From: Lepidonotus clava | Lineage: Eukaryota; Annelida; Polychaeta; Phyllodocida; Polynoidae | Direction of reading: 5' to 3' | NCBI GenBank assembly: GCA_936440205.1 | Contig: OW387134.1 | Location: 18,888,908 to 18,952,907, forward strand | DNA length: 64,000 bases | Shown here: positions 18,644 to 31,300 of the stretch, piece after piece | Position numbering within the stretch: position 1 is the stretch's first letter | Layout: each line of letters opens with the position of its first letter | The notes under the pieces: generated by a model | Databases searched by the model: none | Told to the model about the DNA's origin: nothing | What the model saw: only the letters and a program-made list of their open reading frames with translations | Made by a program: the position numbers and the translations under genes

Positions 18644-21600
18644 CTGTGTCTACGGGGCCAAATAGTTCTTAAGGGCACCAAAATTCAAATAACAATAAGA
18701 TACTCCATAGCAAGAGTCTTGATTGATCCAGTGTATGTATTAGCCACGAGAACAAACCTAAACTTCAAAATTTAGTGTTATTTTTAATCCATTCATCAAC
18801 AATATTTAACGATTTCATATTAAATTTTAACGTTTTACCAGATGAACACTATATAATGATACATTGCTTTTGATAGCCTAAAACAATGTGTTTTTTCCTT
18901 CAACAGAGTACATGGAAATCTCAAACCAGCATCCCTTTTTTGAAGTATGTCGTACCCCAGAACTGGCGTGTGAGGTTACTCTTCAGGTAGTCTGTTATTC
19001 ATGTCTTTGTGTACGGGTTTAAATTGTATTACTGTTATTATTTCGTACAAGTAATTGTAATTATGCAGTGTGTGACCTTCGTTTGACTCTGGTTAACAAA
19101 ATCTGAGATCTACATGTACTGAGATCTTTACATTTTGTACATAAATATATATGAAAACAAATAATGACAGCTTATTGACCCAATTATATGTATATGCAAA
19201 CAAACCTTTTATGAGAATATAGATTGACAGCAATGGAAATCTTCGGAGCGCATATCAAGAAAATGTCTGAATGAGTACATACACATATTAGATACCATAT
19301 GCTTATATTTTAGCCCATCAGACGATTCCCCCTCGATGCCGCTATCATATTCTCTGACATACTAGTGATACCACAAGCTATGGGTATGACAGTAGAAATG
19401 ATCAAGGGAAAGGTGAGTACACTATATTTATTTAGAATACAAAAGAAAAGTACATATGCTTATAATCAAGAAAATCTGCATGCGTTTACCTCTTTGCGGT
19501 TTGTTTTGATATATTTGACTTTTCTTTGACATATGATATTTTGAAAAGAAATGTAAACTGATGATATTTTTATGTGTGTATAGGAATGTTTCGAAACAGA
19601 GAATGTGAAGCTACTTAGTTGATTATAATAGCTCTTAGTCTATCTTATTAGATAATAATATAATAACTCTTTATGAATCTGTCTAGGGTCCCAACTTCCC
19701 TGAGCCCCTGAACACGCCGGATGACCTGGAGAAGTTGGTACAGAAACCAGACATACGGCAGACGCTAGGCTACGTCTTTGACGCCATAACGCTGACACGT
19801 CATAAATTGGAGGGGAAAGTCCCTCTCATTGGGTTCAGCGGTGCACCGGTAGGTAGAGAATATACTGAGACAAACACATTGTATAACGGCAGTATTGAAT
19901 ATATCATTGACACAAATATTGCTTCTGTTGGTTTATACGTACGTGAATCTACAAGGATATGTCTACTATCCTTTAGCAATCTTAATGGTCCGGGACACCT
20001 TTATCAGGAACTGATTTCCAGGTTACTGTATTTCATGGAAGGGCTTTGTTACTCCACCCAACTAATTTGTAGCATGGGTCAGGGAATTGAGTTAACCACT
20101 TTGGGCTGGCCTGGCCATAGAGTGACAGATAAAGTGTAGTGTCGGAACAGTGCACAAGTAATTAGTTTTCAGGTGGGAGAAGAGGAAGGGGGCAGTGTGG
20201 GAGTCTAGATACTGCAACCATTTTTCCTTTTTTTAAACAGCCATTTTGCTTCATGTCTTTTTTCCAGTGGACACTGATGGCGTACATGGTGGAGGGCGGG
20301 TCGTCGACCACCCACTCCAAGTCCAAGCGGTGGTTGTACGTATACCCTGAGGCCAGTCAGCGCCTCCTCCAGTGGATGACGGACATCATCGTCGACTACC
20401 TCATCGGACAGGTGGTCGCTGGGGCCCAGGTGAGAACTGAACGCTAAACCCGTGTACCTTGATATAGTCTCAATGCAGATTTTATTTTCTGACAGAAAAC
20501 TCCGTATAATACTCCAATGTAGATTTTTTTTTTAAATAATAAGTCCGTATTATACAGTCTAATCTTGTCAATATGAAAGAAACTAATCTTATCAACGTGA
20601 CATTACAAATTATCAAAAGCACGGCTGATCTTTTTCTAGGTTAAATCTTTTTAAGAAAGAACGGGACCTGGTGATGTATTCTTGATTAAAAGAAATATTT
20701 ATTTTAAAAACGTGTTAAAACATTCTTCTGAAATTTCACCGCGCATATAAATGTATTTGATAAAGTTTCTTTTTCCTTCCTTTTCCAGATTGTTCAATTG
20801 TTTGAATCCCACGCTGGAACCCTCGGACCAAACCTATTTATGAAGTTTTCCTTGCCCTTCATCAGTCAAATTGCAACCAAAGTCAAACAGGGCCTTATTT
20901 CCCGCAACCTTGACCCGGTCCCAATGGCAAGTAGAATTTTATTAATTCCTATTCAACAACATTTTTTATTCAACCATAGATGCCCCCTTCTGTGGCACTA
21001 TGTTGATATTCTTGTATTTTCTTGTGAGTAGCGAGTGACTGACTTTCCGCGGATGTTCATACTGATCGGAAACATGGTAATCAAATATCATACAACTAAC
21101 GTTACTTACTCCCCTCCTAATCCAAGTAAAGCAAATTTTCAGTATAACTGATTTGACAAGACATTCCGCAAATATTACATCTTTGGGATTGATGAAAATG
21201 ATTGCTTTAACTTGAGCAGCATACATTGCAGCTTATACTTGTCTTCCTAGAATTAATACTTTTCTTTTCTTTCCGTAACAGATCATTTTTGCCAAAGATG
21301 GACATTTTGCTCTTGAAGAGCTGTCTCAGACTGGTTTTGACGTTATTAGTCTTGACTGGACCATCAAACCCCAACATGCTAGGTGAGGTTCAAATATTAA
21401 GTTCAGAAAAAGGTCACATTTATTCTATACTACCCTAATGTAAAAGAAATAGTGGATACCAAATGCAGTCTGTGACAAAAACAGTTTTATTGATAGGCAG
21501 ACCATTATTGTTCAGCACCCACCACCAGGTTGTAGTAAATATGTGGTAACAAAAAATAGCACAAATATCCGTATGAGGAAGATTCTAATCTTTGTTTCTT

Positions 21601-22080
21601 TTTTTATAGGCGAATTGTTGGTCCAGAAAAAACGCTCCAGGGAAATTTGGATCCATGTGCAATATATGCAGCCAAGGCGAGTTGAATAATTAAAATGATT
21701 AAGATATCTCATCGTTACTGTATAACTGCGTACTTAAAATACAATGCAGATTAACTGCAGTAAAGTGTTCTCTGAATGACCTGTTTTCTGAGATTTCTGT
21801 TTTTAAACCAATACTGAACGACATTACATTGCACTATATTGTATCTTTAAATAACTTTCAATAGTTCTCCCCGCCGAAGTAACTCATTTAAATACCCATT
21901 CGACAATTTCAGGAGGATATCAGTCGTTATGTGAAGGAGATGGTGGCCAAGTTCGGCACCCAGCGGTGGATCGCTAACCTGGGACACGGTATCTACAAAG
22001 ACATGGACCCTGACCACCTTGCTGCCTTTATCGACGCCGTGCACACGCACTCCGAGGACATCAACCAGGCCGCCTCTTAG
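16774..22080 (+). CDS. UROD: uroporphyrinogen decarboxylase
   Basis: Coding exons: 16774-16797, 18286-18391, 18907-18986, 19314-19412, 19687-19848, 20268-20429, 20789-20926, 21282-21382, 21610-21676, 21913-22080. They splice in frame to 368 residues; human UROD has 367. The enzyme removes four carboxyls from uroporphyrinogen III to give coproporphyrinogen III in the cytosol, the fifth step of haem synthesis. Family landmarks are all present: [10 protein letters not shown] (Arg36, Arg40), FSDILV (Asp85, the essential acid), [11 protein letters not shown] (Tyr163), FESHAG (Ser218), [14 protein letters not shown] and [12 protein letters not shown] (His338). Introns 2, 7 and 9 start with GC (AG/GCAAGT, TG/GCAAGT, AG/GCGAGT); shifting to a GT breaks the frame or the conserved protein. 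Exon 1 has only eight codons. The gene looks intact. Confidence 0.96.
17465..17744. mobile_element. CAGGGTACCAAC MITE, copy 1, in UROD intron 1
   Basis: A 280-bp element with terminal inverted repeats CAGGGTACCAACC and GGTTGGTACCCTG, flanked on both sides by GCTGTG. Related copies lie at 48500-48796 and 58770-59060. The CAGGG-type ends recall hAT elements, but a clear 8-bp duplication is not seen. Open frames across it are incidental. Confidence 0.75.
18576..18641. repeat. (AT)n microsatellite in UROD intron 2
   Basis: About 32 uninterrupted AT units. Confidence 0.98.
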
Positions 22081-24880
22081 ACCCGGGACAGACAGGGAAC
22101 ACGCCAAAACCATTGCACCTAACATTATCAGAAACCCGTTACACGAACTAGATGAAATTTTATTTTGCTATGTTATCATTTTTTTCCTTATTGGGTCGCG
22201 CTTTTGTTTCATTATTGGAAGAAGGTTTTCTAAGTACCTATTTTTGAACAGACTGTTGCATATGTTTGAAGTTGAAGACTTCGTCAATCAATATCATGAG
22301 AACAAAAGTGACCGTATCATGAGAACAAAAAGGGACTTGTCTGGTTCTTTCAGCTGTTATGGCATGTCTTCAAAAGAAAGATCATACTTGTTATCTTCCA
22401 GTGAATCGATAGTTACCGCAGATCAAAAGCAAACGGATAATGTCTACTTGAAAGTTTTATAAAAATGTTGTTTGTCGTTACATAATTCCTTTAGAAATCG
22501 TGTTCTGTATGAGTTGGTTGCATAACTATTCATGCGGTAATTCTACTTGTTGTGATTTTTCTGTCGTTTGTTAGGATTTCCATTGTTGTCATGATTATGG
22601 TTAGGAACACCCAACATGCTAATGGATAAAGCTCTGTAATTCTTGGTGGTTTGTGCCAGTGAATGTACAATTCCATATATTTACTATTCTTTTGGCACAT
22701 TGCAGTGGGTGCTTTTTGTATGCAGGTTAACCTAGGAGAACGAATATTATGTGGCTTGCCTACAAACTTCCAAAATGTCCCACCGTTCCAAAATGGTTTG
22801 AGTAATTTGTGTTAATATTTGTAGAGAAAGTAGATGGAAGGTATGTATGAGAACTTGACCATATGATATGTTTAAACTTCTTTTCGAAAGGGACCAAAAT
22901 GCTTGAGGGTGCCTCAGTCGCCAACATCAGGTGGCGACACTTAGCGACCAGACAGCCAGCTAGAAGTGCGCAGCGGATACACCTTACCACCTGGGTGGGG
23001 GGGGGGGGGGGTACCCTTTAGCAGATCATCTCAACGATTGAAAGAAATTGAGATAAACATACAATTAAGAATGTTCCTCGGAGGTATCGTTTATGATGAA
23101 ATGATTTTTTTCCAAGTAACACGACCAATACTATCTGCCGGCAGTATGGTGTTCACTCAGGCGAAACGGCAAATAGTGTGAAATGCGTGTTTATCGTTGC
23201 TGTCCTAGGCGGCTGTTGCACCCTCCATAATGTTGGAAAACATGTTAATCTGTACTTTTGGAACATAGGGGGGAAGTAGGGGGGGGGACGCCATAATACT
23301 CCTTAATATCTCACTAAAAACTGGCAAAGCAATGTGCACAACTTGGAACTTTATGTGTTCATTTTCAGCTCAGAATATTTTTCAGTTACTACATCTTACC
23401 AACTTTTATTTCAAAACCATAGGGTTACACTTACGTTTCCTCCCGTTTGGAGGTTCAAAATAACGATAAATTAATTTCTCTTTGATTCCATCACCACCAA
23501 ATATAATCTTATATAACATTTGCAGAAATCATATGAACTACATATGTGTATACATGGTATTTTATATCCGGTAAACGTACCTTAAACCCGAATAAAAAGG
23601 TGGATGTCTTTGCATAAGTTCGGGATATTTGTCCTCATCCTAGCTTTTAGTATGGAAATACCGTAAGTGCTTCTTAATCCAGGAGAAAAATGACTCGATG
23701 TGATATGGTGAAAATGATCATGAGAATGTTGAGTTATGGGGTCTTTGGGTACGAGATTACCACGCCATAGCACGTGCTGTGATTTTAAGCATCGTTTGAA
23801 ATACCTAAAAAGAAACGATACAAAATAATATATGTATAGGTGAGACCTAACTGATAGAAATGTTAATTTCCGATTGGAATTACTCAAACTGTAATAGTCC
23901 GTCATTTAATTGTGTAAATGTTATTGATATGAATAAATGGCTAAGAAGCATATTGTATTCATTATGCACTGAACAAGAAAAATCGTATCGACTAAATTAC
24001 CCGATCAAACGTATTAAGATAATGGTACATTACAAGGCATGGGAATCGTATCATCATACGGTTAATTCCCTCCAATTAAATGTCATGAGTTATCTAGGTC
24101 ATCAAAAGTAGTTTTTTTAAAAGTTATATTGAACGATAAAAGCCTTAAGGAAAAAAAGAATTAAGAATTAATATTGTAGGTCTACTTGGGCGGACTTGAA
24201 TTGTGGGGACCCCCCCCCCCCCCCAATACGCACACGCACACTTTTATTTCTTATTTTTTATTTATACGTTAGTCAATAAACAATCTTGAATCTTGCATCT
24301 TTTTCTGAAAGTAAATCAAATCACAGAGTAGCTTCTTTTGTTTTAAGTTTAATAATTCAATCACTGATAACGCTACAATATTGAGAATGTGTATCCTACC
24401 CAAATTAATCTTATTTTTAATTTCTAAATTAATGAAGAGTAGATCTAGGCCTGTAGTCTACAGGTTCTGCTGTGTGGGGGGTGACGGGGGGGGGGGGGTG
24501 GCGAGGTTCCCTAATTTATAGAACATTAAAATTTGCTTAGCCTTATGATTTCAATAAAATATACTTGCAAATTGGGGTGGCGAGGTTTCCCTAGTGGGAC
24601 ACTTTAACATTTTCTTCAATATTTTGGGTTTTTTACAGTAATTTTTAAAGGAAAGTTGAAACTTAGCGAATAGCCTACATTTGATGTATCATTCATGCAA
24701 TATTATAAGCCTAGAGTAGATCTATTCTATGAACCCCCGCGGCCACCTCCAAAATTGGGTTCAGGACATGATCCAATCATAGATTTAATTAGATTTTACA
24801 GTTCTATATATTGAACTAGCTATTTTATTATCACTATCAATAAATATTTATAATCAAGCTAACCACTGGTTTCTCGAAGC
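22081..24880. other. UROD 3' UTR and intergenic DNA
   Basis: No supported gene. The UROD 3' UTR starts here; I find no clear AATAAA close to the stop. The stretch holds short homopolymer runs (G at 22997-23010, C at 24211-24223, G at 24487-24498) and AT-rich sequence without recognised repeats. Short open frames have no family signature. Confidence 0.5.
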
Positions 24881-25242
24881 CTCTCCCACGCCGCCTTGAC
24901 AGTGGGGGCGTGTGGCGCGAAACTCGATACCCGGTCGGAGTTCCCAGGGAATTCTATATTTGGAACAGTGACGAATGTTGTGAAGCGAGAACGAGGCAGG
25001 AAACCCGAGAGGCCGTGAATTCCTCCGTCCTCAACTTCAGCAATTTTCGCTCGAACGTTCTTGTTTTGAAGGGGTTTCTTGACATTTGTCGGCGACGGGT
25101 AAGTGAGAGCACAATCTTGAGATCTCTAAGCATCAACCTCTTTGGTTTAAATCACTTGTTGCAGGCGATTCGCAGGTGTAAACCACTTTCCATGTTGTTT
25201 CAGGATGGTCGCGCGCGGGTCATTGTTTGAAGTACGCACACG
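24881..25242 (+). promoter_or_regulatory. MAP3K1 promoter-proximal region and 5' UTR with small intron
   Basis: A donor-like GACGG/GTAAGTG at 25098/25099 and an acceptor TTGTTTCAG/GATGG ending at 25203 predict a 5' UTR intron of 105 bp. Upstream, GGGGGCGTGTGGCG resembles a GC/KLF-type element. The reading frame of the main ATG is closed by TGA at about 25228, so the start at 25243 is well fixed. Confidence 0.5.
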
Positions 25243-25375
25243 ATGGCTTCCACCGTTCCCCCTGTCAGTGTCAGCGAAAGTCCACCAACGGATGCTGAGC
25301 AACAACCAGAAGAGGATTCTTCTTCAGAAGGCAAAGAGAACCTGCAAGGTCCACACGACTGGCGGAAACGATTAA
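25205..25375 (+). CDS. overlapping upstream ORF on MAP3K1 mRNA
   Basis: An ATG 38 bases before the main start opens a 56-codon frame that overlaps the MAP3K1 coding sequence in another frame and ends TAA at 25373-25375. Its context after splicing has G at -3 and G at +4. If used it should reduce translation from the main start. The peptide has no recognised domain. Confidence 0.4.
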   Translation: MVARGSLFEVRTRWLPPFPLSVSAKVHQRMLSNNQKRILLQKAKRTCKVHTTGGND

Positions 25376-28300
25376 AACCCATCAGCAGGCAAGCATCGAT
25401 CGAGGAGCAATGCAGCAAGGAGGAGGAGGAGACCGGGGAGCCGAGCGGGGAATCCCCGGCCCCGGCTGACAAGTAGGTGAAGCGGCGTAGATCGTGGGGC
25501 GGCGGGCACCTGCCCTATCGGCCTACCTGTCAAAGTTTCTTTTGCTTATCAGTTGATGGCGCCAAAATCTTAACGATCGATCATTACTGTGGCCATGTTT
25601 TAATCATGTGCATTAGTCGTCCTTATTACCACACTGACAGTAGCAAGAAATAAACCATTACTGCCAATGATACTGGTATGAGAATTAGCCCGAGACGGAG
25701 TCTGAGAGTGAGAGGATCTTCTGCCGGTTTTCTACCTCTTCTGTCATTCAATGTCATTGTCACTGTGTCTCCTGTCAGTGTGCCAGTGGGAATGAACATA
25801 TAAGATTGAACAAGAAGGCATGAAATGGAGAAATCTTAATCATTCCTCCAAAAGTGTTCAGTTAGCATTATATTATATTAGATAGAGTGAGTGAGTGTTG
25901 GGTGTTTTACGCCGTACCGACAGCCAGGGTAATTTTCACGGCGAAAACCAGTTGGGACGAATTCTGTCTTTGGTGATCGAATCTATGAGATGAAGGTGAC
26001 AGGGCGGGCAAACAGCAGGGGATCAAAACCTGGAATTCATTTTTGCTGTACCTCATCCCTTAGTGGACCAGGAATTGAACCCAAAGAACCACTTAGTCAG
26101 TGCAGGGTCCCCCCTATCGTCACCTCGTATGATCAGCAGGGGCTACTGAGGGCCTATTCTTACCCGGACCCCCATGGGGCATATTATTAGATATTTGATG
26201 ACCCATGTTATATTATGTATAATCTATTTGATATACACGTAAATGTGGTTCACACTGTAGATCTAGATCTACTGTCTCTCTAGTCTAGATAGATCGACTT
26301 CTATCAGGAGTGGGATAAAATAGGTCAGTTTGCTGTTTTAGATACTCTACTAACGTTAGTCTAGACTATATATAGTCTTTTGTGGTTGAAAACTGACCTA
26401 GGCAATGGAGATATAGATATAAGCTCACCATAATGGCAAGTCGGGGCCTCTTGGACCAAAGTGAAAAATCTAACAACTCATGGTTTTTCTCTGTTCTAGA
26501 TCTATCATAGACTACATCCTAAAACCATTATTAAAAAAAAAAGAAGAAAAAAGAAAAAAGTCTATCTTGAACTAACACCAGAAATATATTCAACAATGAA
26601 CGACGCTTGCAGTGTTTGAAAATAACGTTTCTGAAGTCCAGCCATCAGGGCTGACATTTGTGAAAAGGTGTCAGCCCTGACAAAGAATAAATTGTCAGCC
26701 CGGATTTTGTATGATGAAAAACTTGAAAATATGACCATTAGATTTACAACTAGGTAGACTCTATCTTCAGAAACAGGTTTAGGATAATAATTAGAAAGGT
26801 ATTTAGTCACATTTGGGGGTAAGAAATTCTGGAAAATAGGTGTGTTTGTATCCTATGCTTGTATAGACTACAATGCATTTGTCAGCCAAAGGGGATTGGG
26901 GGAGGGGTTGTCTAAAACCAATAGTCGTAGGCGAAGTTATCAGCAAAGTCAGTCCGTGGGAGGTGTCCGTACCTGTGCAATTTCGCAGTCCTCGCCACCT
27001 GACAGATTATGTGAAGTATTTTGATGCAATACCTGTGTTTTTTGGATTATGTGAAGTATTTTGTTGCAGTGCCTGTATTTAATATATGTATTGGGAAATT
27101 GAAATTTTACTTAAGTTTTCAAGTTCAATAGTTCCAACAAATGCTAGGGTTTATGGTTCCTCCTGAGGATTCACCATAATGACTCAATTGAGAATTTTAC
27201 AAGCTTGTGTTCTGCAAAAAAAAAAGATTTTTAGCACCACATCATAAAAACTTGGGTAAAAATGTAAAGGACCACTTAAAAGAAATTTAATGATAATCTA
27301 TATATTGATAACGACTGAATTAGTCTTTTTTTGGCTTGAAAACTCATTGATTACATATTGATATATAACAAATATTCATATATTTTCTATGGTGTTAGGT
27401 AGAATTGATAAAAAATATAAGTAGTAGCGATATTTTTTCTTTAACTTGCACTTTACGTTTGTTCTGTGTGTTATTCTACCAAATATTTCATGACGGGGGC
27501 ATTCTGATAGGGTAGTTAGGGTAGGGACAAAAAATTAGGGTAGTTCGAATTACATGAACACAATATAATATTTTAGGCCTGATTCAGTTGGAAGTGTGGT
27601 GGTAACAATACTTATTATAACTTAGAATTTCGAAAGCAGTGAGATAACAGAAATTGCAACGTCCGACGTTAAATATTGCGTCTAACAGCATTAATTCAGC
27701 ATGTCAGACGAACGTCCGATATATTCAGATCTTAAAGAAATAAATAGAAACTTCGGCCCAAGAATATCAAAGTAATGAAAAACATGAAAAGGTTACAAAG
27801 AGAGTCACCATTATCAGCCGTGTATAAATTATCTTATCATAAATAAAAAATTATAAGCTGAATCAGAGGTGTCATAATAAACTTTCTTTTGCAGTACTGG
27901 TAAACAAGTACAGCGGAGTAATTCTCGGGGTGAGGATCGGATAAAGGAGCGTTTGAGAGGTGCGTCTGGATGGAAAAAAGATTTTGTCAGCAAACGCGTG
28001 AAGGTAAGATAAGTTGTCTCTTTTGAATTCTTAATATGAATAATAGACGTGCTCATACATGAAGAAGATAACAAAATCAATTCACCTATTCCGGTAATGA
28101 ATAGCACAAAACTAACATAAATCAATTTATTGAATCTGTAGCCAGGGAGCATTTACTTTTAAGAAGATAACTTCCAGATGTACTGATAATCTTCATGATA
28201 GCGTGTATACATTACTAAAAGTTATTTGAATGAATACGACAGCGAGGTCTCAACTAACTAAATGCGATTTAAACAGAGCACTGGGTGAAAACAATTCACT

Positions 28301-31300
28301 GTTCTTTATTAATATAGTAAACAATTAAAACTTTTGTGTTCATCAAATACATTCATATTAGTTATAGTCAAATTCGTTTGTAAAATATAGCAGCTTAAAA
28401 GATATATTTGAGATATCGGTATCTGATTGTTTTTAGGCATACAGGTTCTCTGGGTCGCAAGCTCCAAGTACCTTATCCACTTCTGGGGTGGGTCAAATTC
28501 CACTATGTGATATAATTTGCAATACATGCACTTATGCTTTTGCTGCTCATTCACTCACTGCTAGATATTATATGACCCCTATATGTATAATATATTGGAC
28601 TCCATACTAAACCTAAATGGATTTTACACCTGCTATTAAAAATTGCCTGTAACGCAACACTTCAACTCAGCGTTGATAGGCACTAAATTGAATTGATCAC
28701 CTTTGCAGTGCCATTGCACATGTTTCATAATGTCACTGAAATTAACGTAGTTGCTGTTTGTTGTAATTATTGTTGCTCGCGTGCAAAATGCACATGTCAA
28801 ACAGCTGTCTCACCCATTGCCTTAATCCTTGGGAAACCCCTGCCCCGGAATCCCCGGTCTCCCTGGGATCATATTCCTCCTTTGACAAAAGAGGCAAAAA
28901 GAGGCCGTAAACATATTTTAATACAAATAACACGTAACATCTACTTGAACAGAGGCCTTGGTAGAATATTTCGAATATGGTCAACTAATAAATTTTGCCC
29001 TTTTAAAAAAAAAACAATTGTGCCTCCCCTGTCCAAACAAAATTAAAAGAAAACAATGTAAAATGCCTTGACTACATCTAACGAAAGCATTCAACCTTGC
29101 TCTTAAAGGCTTTAACTGGGTGATAATACATTATAGATGGAACCTAAGGTTTAACACATGGAGAACATCTTGAAATAAATGAAAATGTGACTTTTGGGCC
29201 AAGTTGAAGTAAATGTAGCTATAGGCCAATTTGCATATTTCTTCAGTCTAAGTTACCCTGGGAAGTCAGAATCCCCAATCATTTCCCTTATCTAAACCAG
29301 AAGAACAAAACACATGTACATGTGTGACTCGTCTGTTTAGCGTTCGGAATGCCCACTCCCCGAACCCCCTAATGTCATGTGCCTCCCCCCTTCTCCAGAA
29401 TGTTGGCAGTATGTCCCCTGGTGGCCACAAAAGGAAGCAGATGCACGTGCCCACAGAGTCGGCCTTCACCCGACAAGTCGTCAATAAGCCCACCTCGCCC
29501 GGCATAGCGCGCCGTAAGGTTCACATGGCGCCTCACCAGCCGCGCGTGGTTGTCTCAGCTTGGGTGAGCCTTGAACCACACTGCCTTTTGGAATCGCACT
29601 CTGATTGTGGCCTTTTTCTCTGTCTGGTTATCTCCTCAGTCTTGTGCCTGCACTCATGAATGAGCAATTTTTTCTCACGTATTTTTATTTGTAGATCCAC
29701 TGTTGCAATCATCGAAATTCATGATGTATATAATAGACTTCTATAAAAGACGAGTGTTTATTATTGTTTGTTCATTCAGTGATTAAAACTGCCATAAAGA
29801 TGTAATTCATATCTTATCTAGCATGCAGTTGTAAAATAATGTAGAATTACGACTTAACTAATTAAGAGTTATTTAAAAAAAACACAATTATTTAAGCAAG
29901 GAAAAAAGTACACGTTCAATATTAATTTTATGATTGTCATTTAATAAGATCAATGCTACATTTAGGATAAGAAGGTGGGAGTGCAAGCATTAGTGGCTGG
30001 AGGTCGGCGTGGCATGCCCCCCGGTCTCACCCCCGACTCGGGCGGGGCAGCCACTAAGCGGAGGGTGGAGAAGGTGCTCAAGGCCCGCCTCTACCTGCTG
30101 CAGCAGAACGGACCCAACTCCTTCCTGATCGGGGGCGACTCCCCCGACCACAAATACCGCGTCATCATCGGACCCCAGCGGTGTAGCTGTGCGCGCGGCT
30201 CGTACTGCGTGCACGTCATGTTCGTCATGCTGAGAGTGTTCCAGATCAGTGAAAATGACCCCTGTTTGTGGAGCAAAACACTCAAGAACTATGAGGTAAG
30301 AAAAACTAATAAGCAGGAATTGGTGGAGTGTGAAATGCATGATGTAAGGAAATATTATCAACCCTTATCTCAAACATAGACATATCTAACATTTTGTATG
30401 TGTATGTCTCAAATAATAACAAAAGACAAAATTACTATAGTACGAATTTGAAAGTATTTAAACCTTGAATCTTCAGAACTAGTGGACTTGTAAGGAAGAG
30501 ACGGGTCTTTGGGTCTAAACTTTATGGATTAATTTCAGGTAAATACCATATGGTCGCGCTCCATCAAAATAAACTAGTTGACTAATATGATACCTCTCTT
30601 TGATAGGTGGAGGCACTGTTTCGGACATTCCACGAGCGTCGATCATCACTCGTCCAAAACCTATCTCGAAGGAAGAAAAAGTTATTGAAAGAAGAAGTAG
30701 AGGAAGATGCAAAGAGCAACGACAGTAGCAGCAAAACAACATCAAGTACGGATATCAATGATGAGTAAGTCTTTTGAATATTGGAATAAACCTGTAACAT
30801 TCCAAAGACAATCAGACATTTACATGGATGTTTGGTAGTCGATCTATTCGGTCAACTATTTGACTATAAGATTTGTACACATCAAATTACCGTATGTTTG
30901 TGCATTTTCGAAGACGCAAATGACTTTTAAATGAGTGAGAACATTATAATCAAACGAGACAAGATTCTGTGACATAGATTCTGCACCTTGACACGCGTCC
31001 ACGTTGGCGACAGACACAGAGATGACCACAATCACACACAAAAAAAGAAAAGAAAAACATGCCTTTAAGTAAAGTAGAACAATAGCCAACGTGGGTTCAA
31101 GTTAATTTTTTCTTTCATAAATACTAAACCTTGTCAAATTTCCCTCAGAACGGAGACTAAGGACGAGCATGACGAGGAGGACACATGCCCGATCTGCCTG
31201 TTGGAGATGGTGGAGGGGGAGAGTCTGACCGAGTGTGTCAACGGGTGTCAGAACAAGCTGCACCACCACTGTATAGCCGTCTGTGAGTAGTGTACCACTG

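Noticed and set aside
18563-18775. Open frame with (IY)n repeats
   Set aside because: It is the AT microsatellite inside UROD intron 2.
20927-20940. Alternative GT donor four bases into UROD intron 7
   Set aside because: Using it would shift the frame at the invariant PVPM-IIFAKDG junction.
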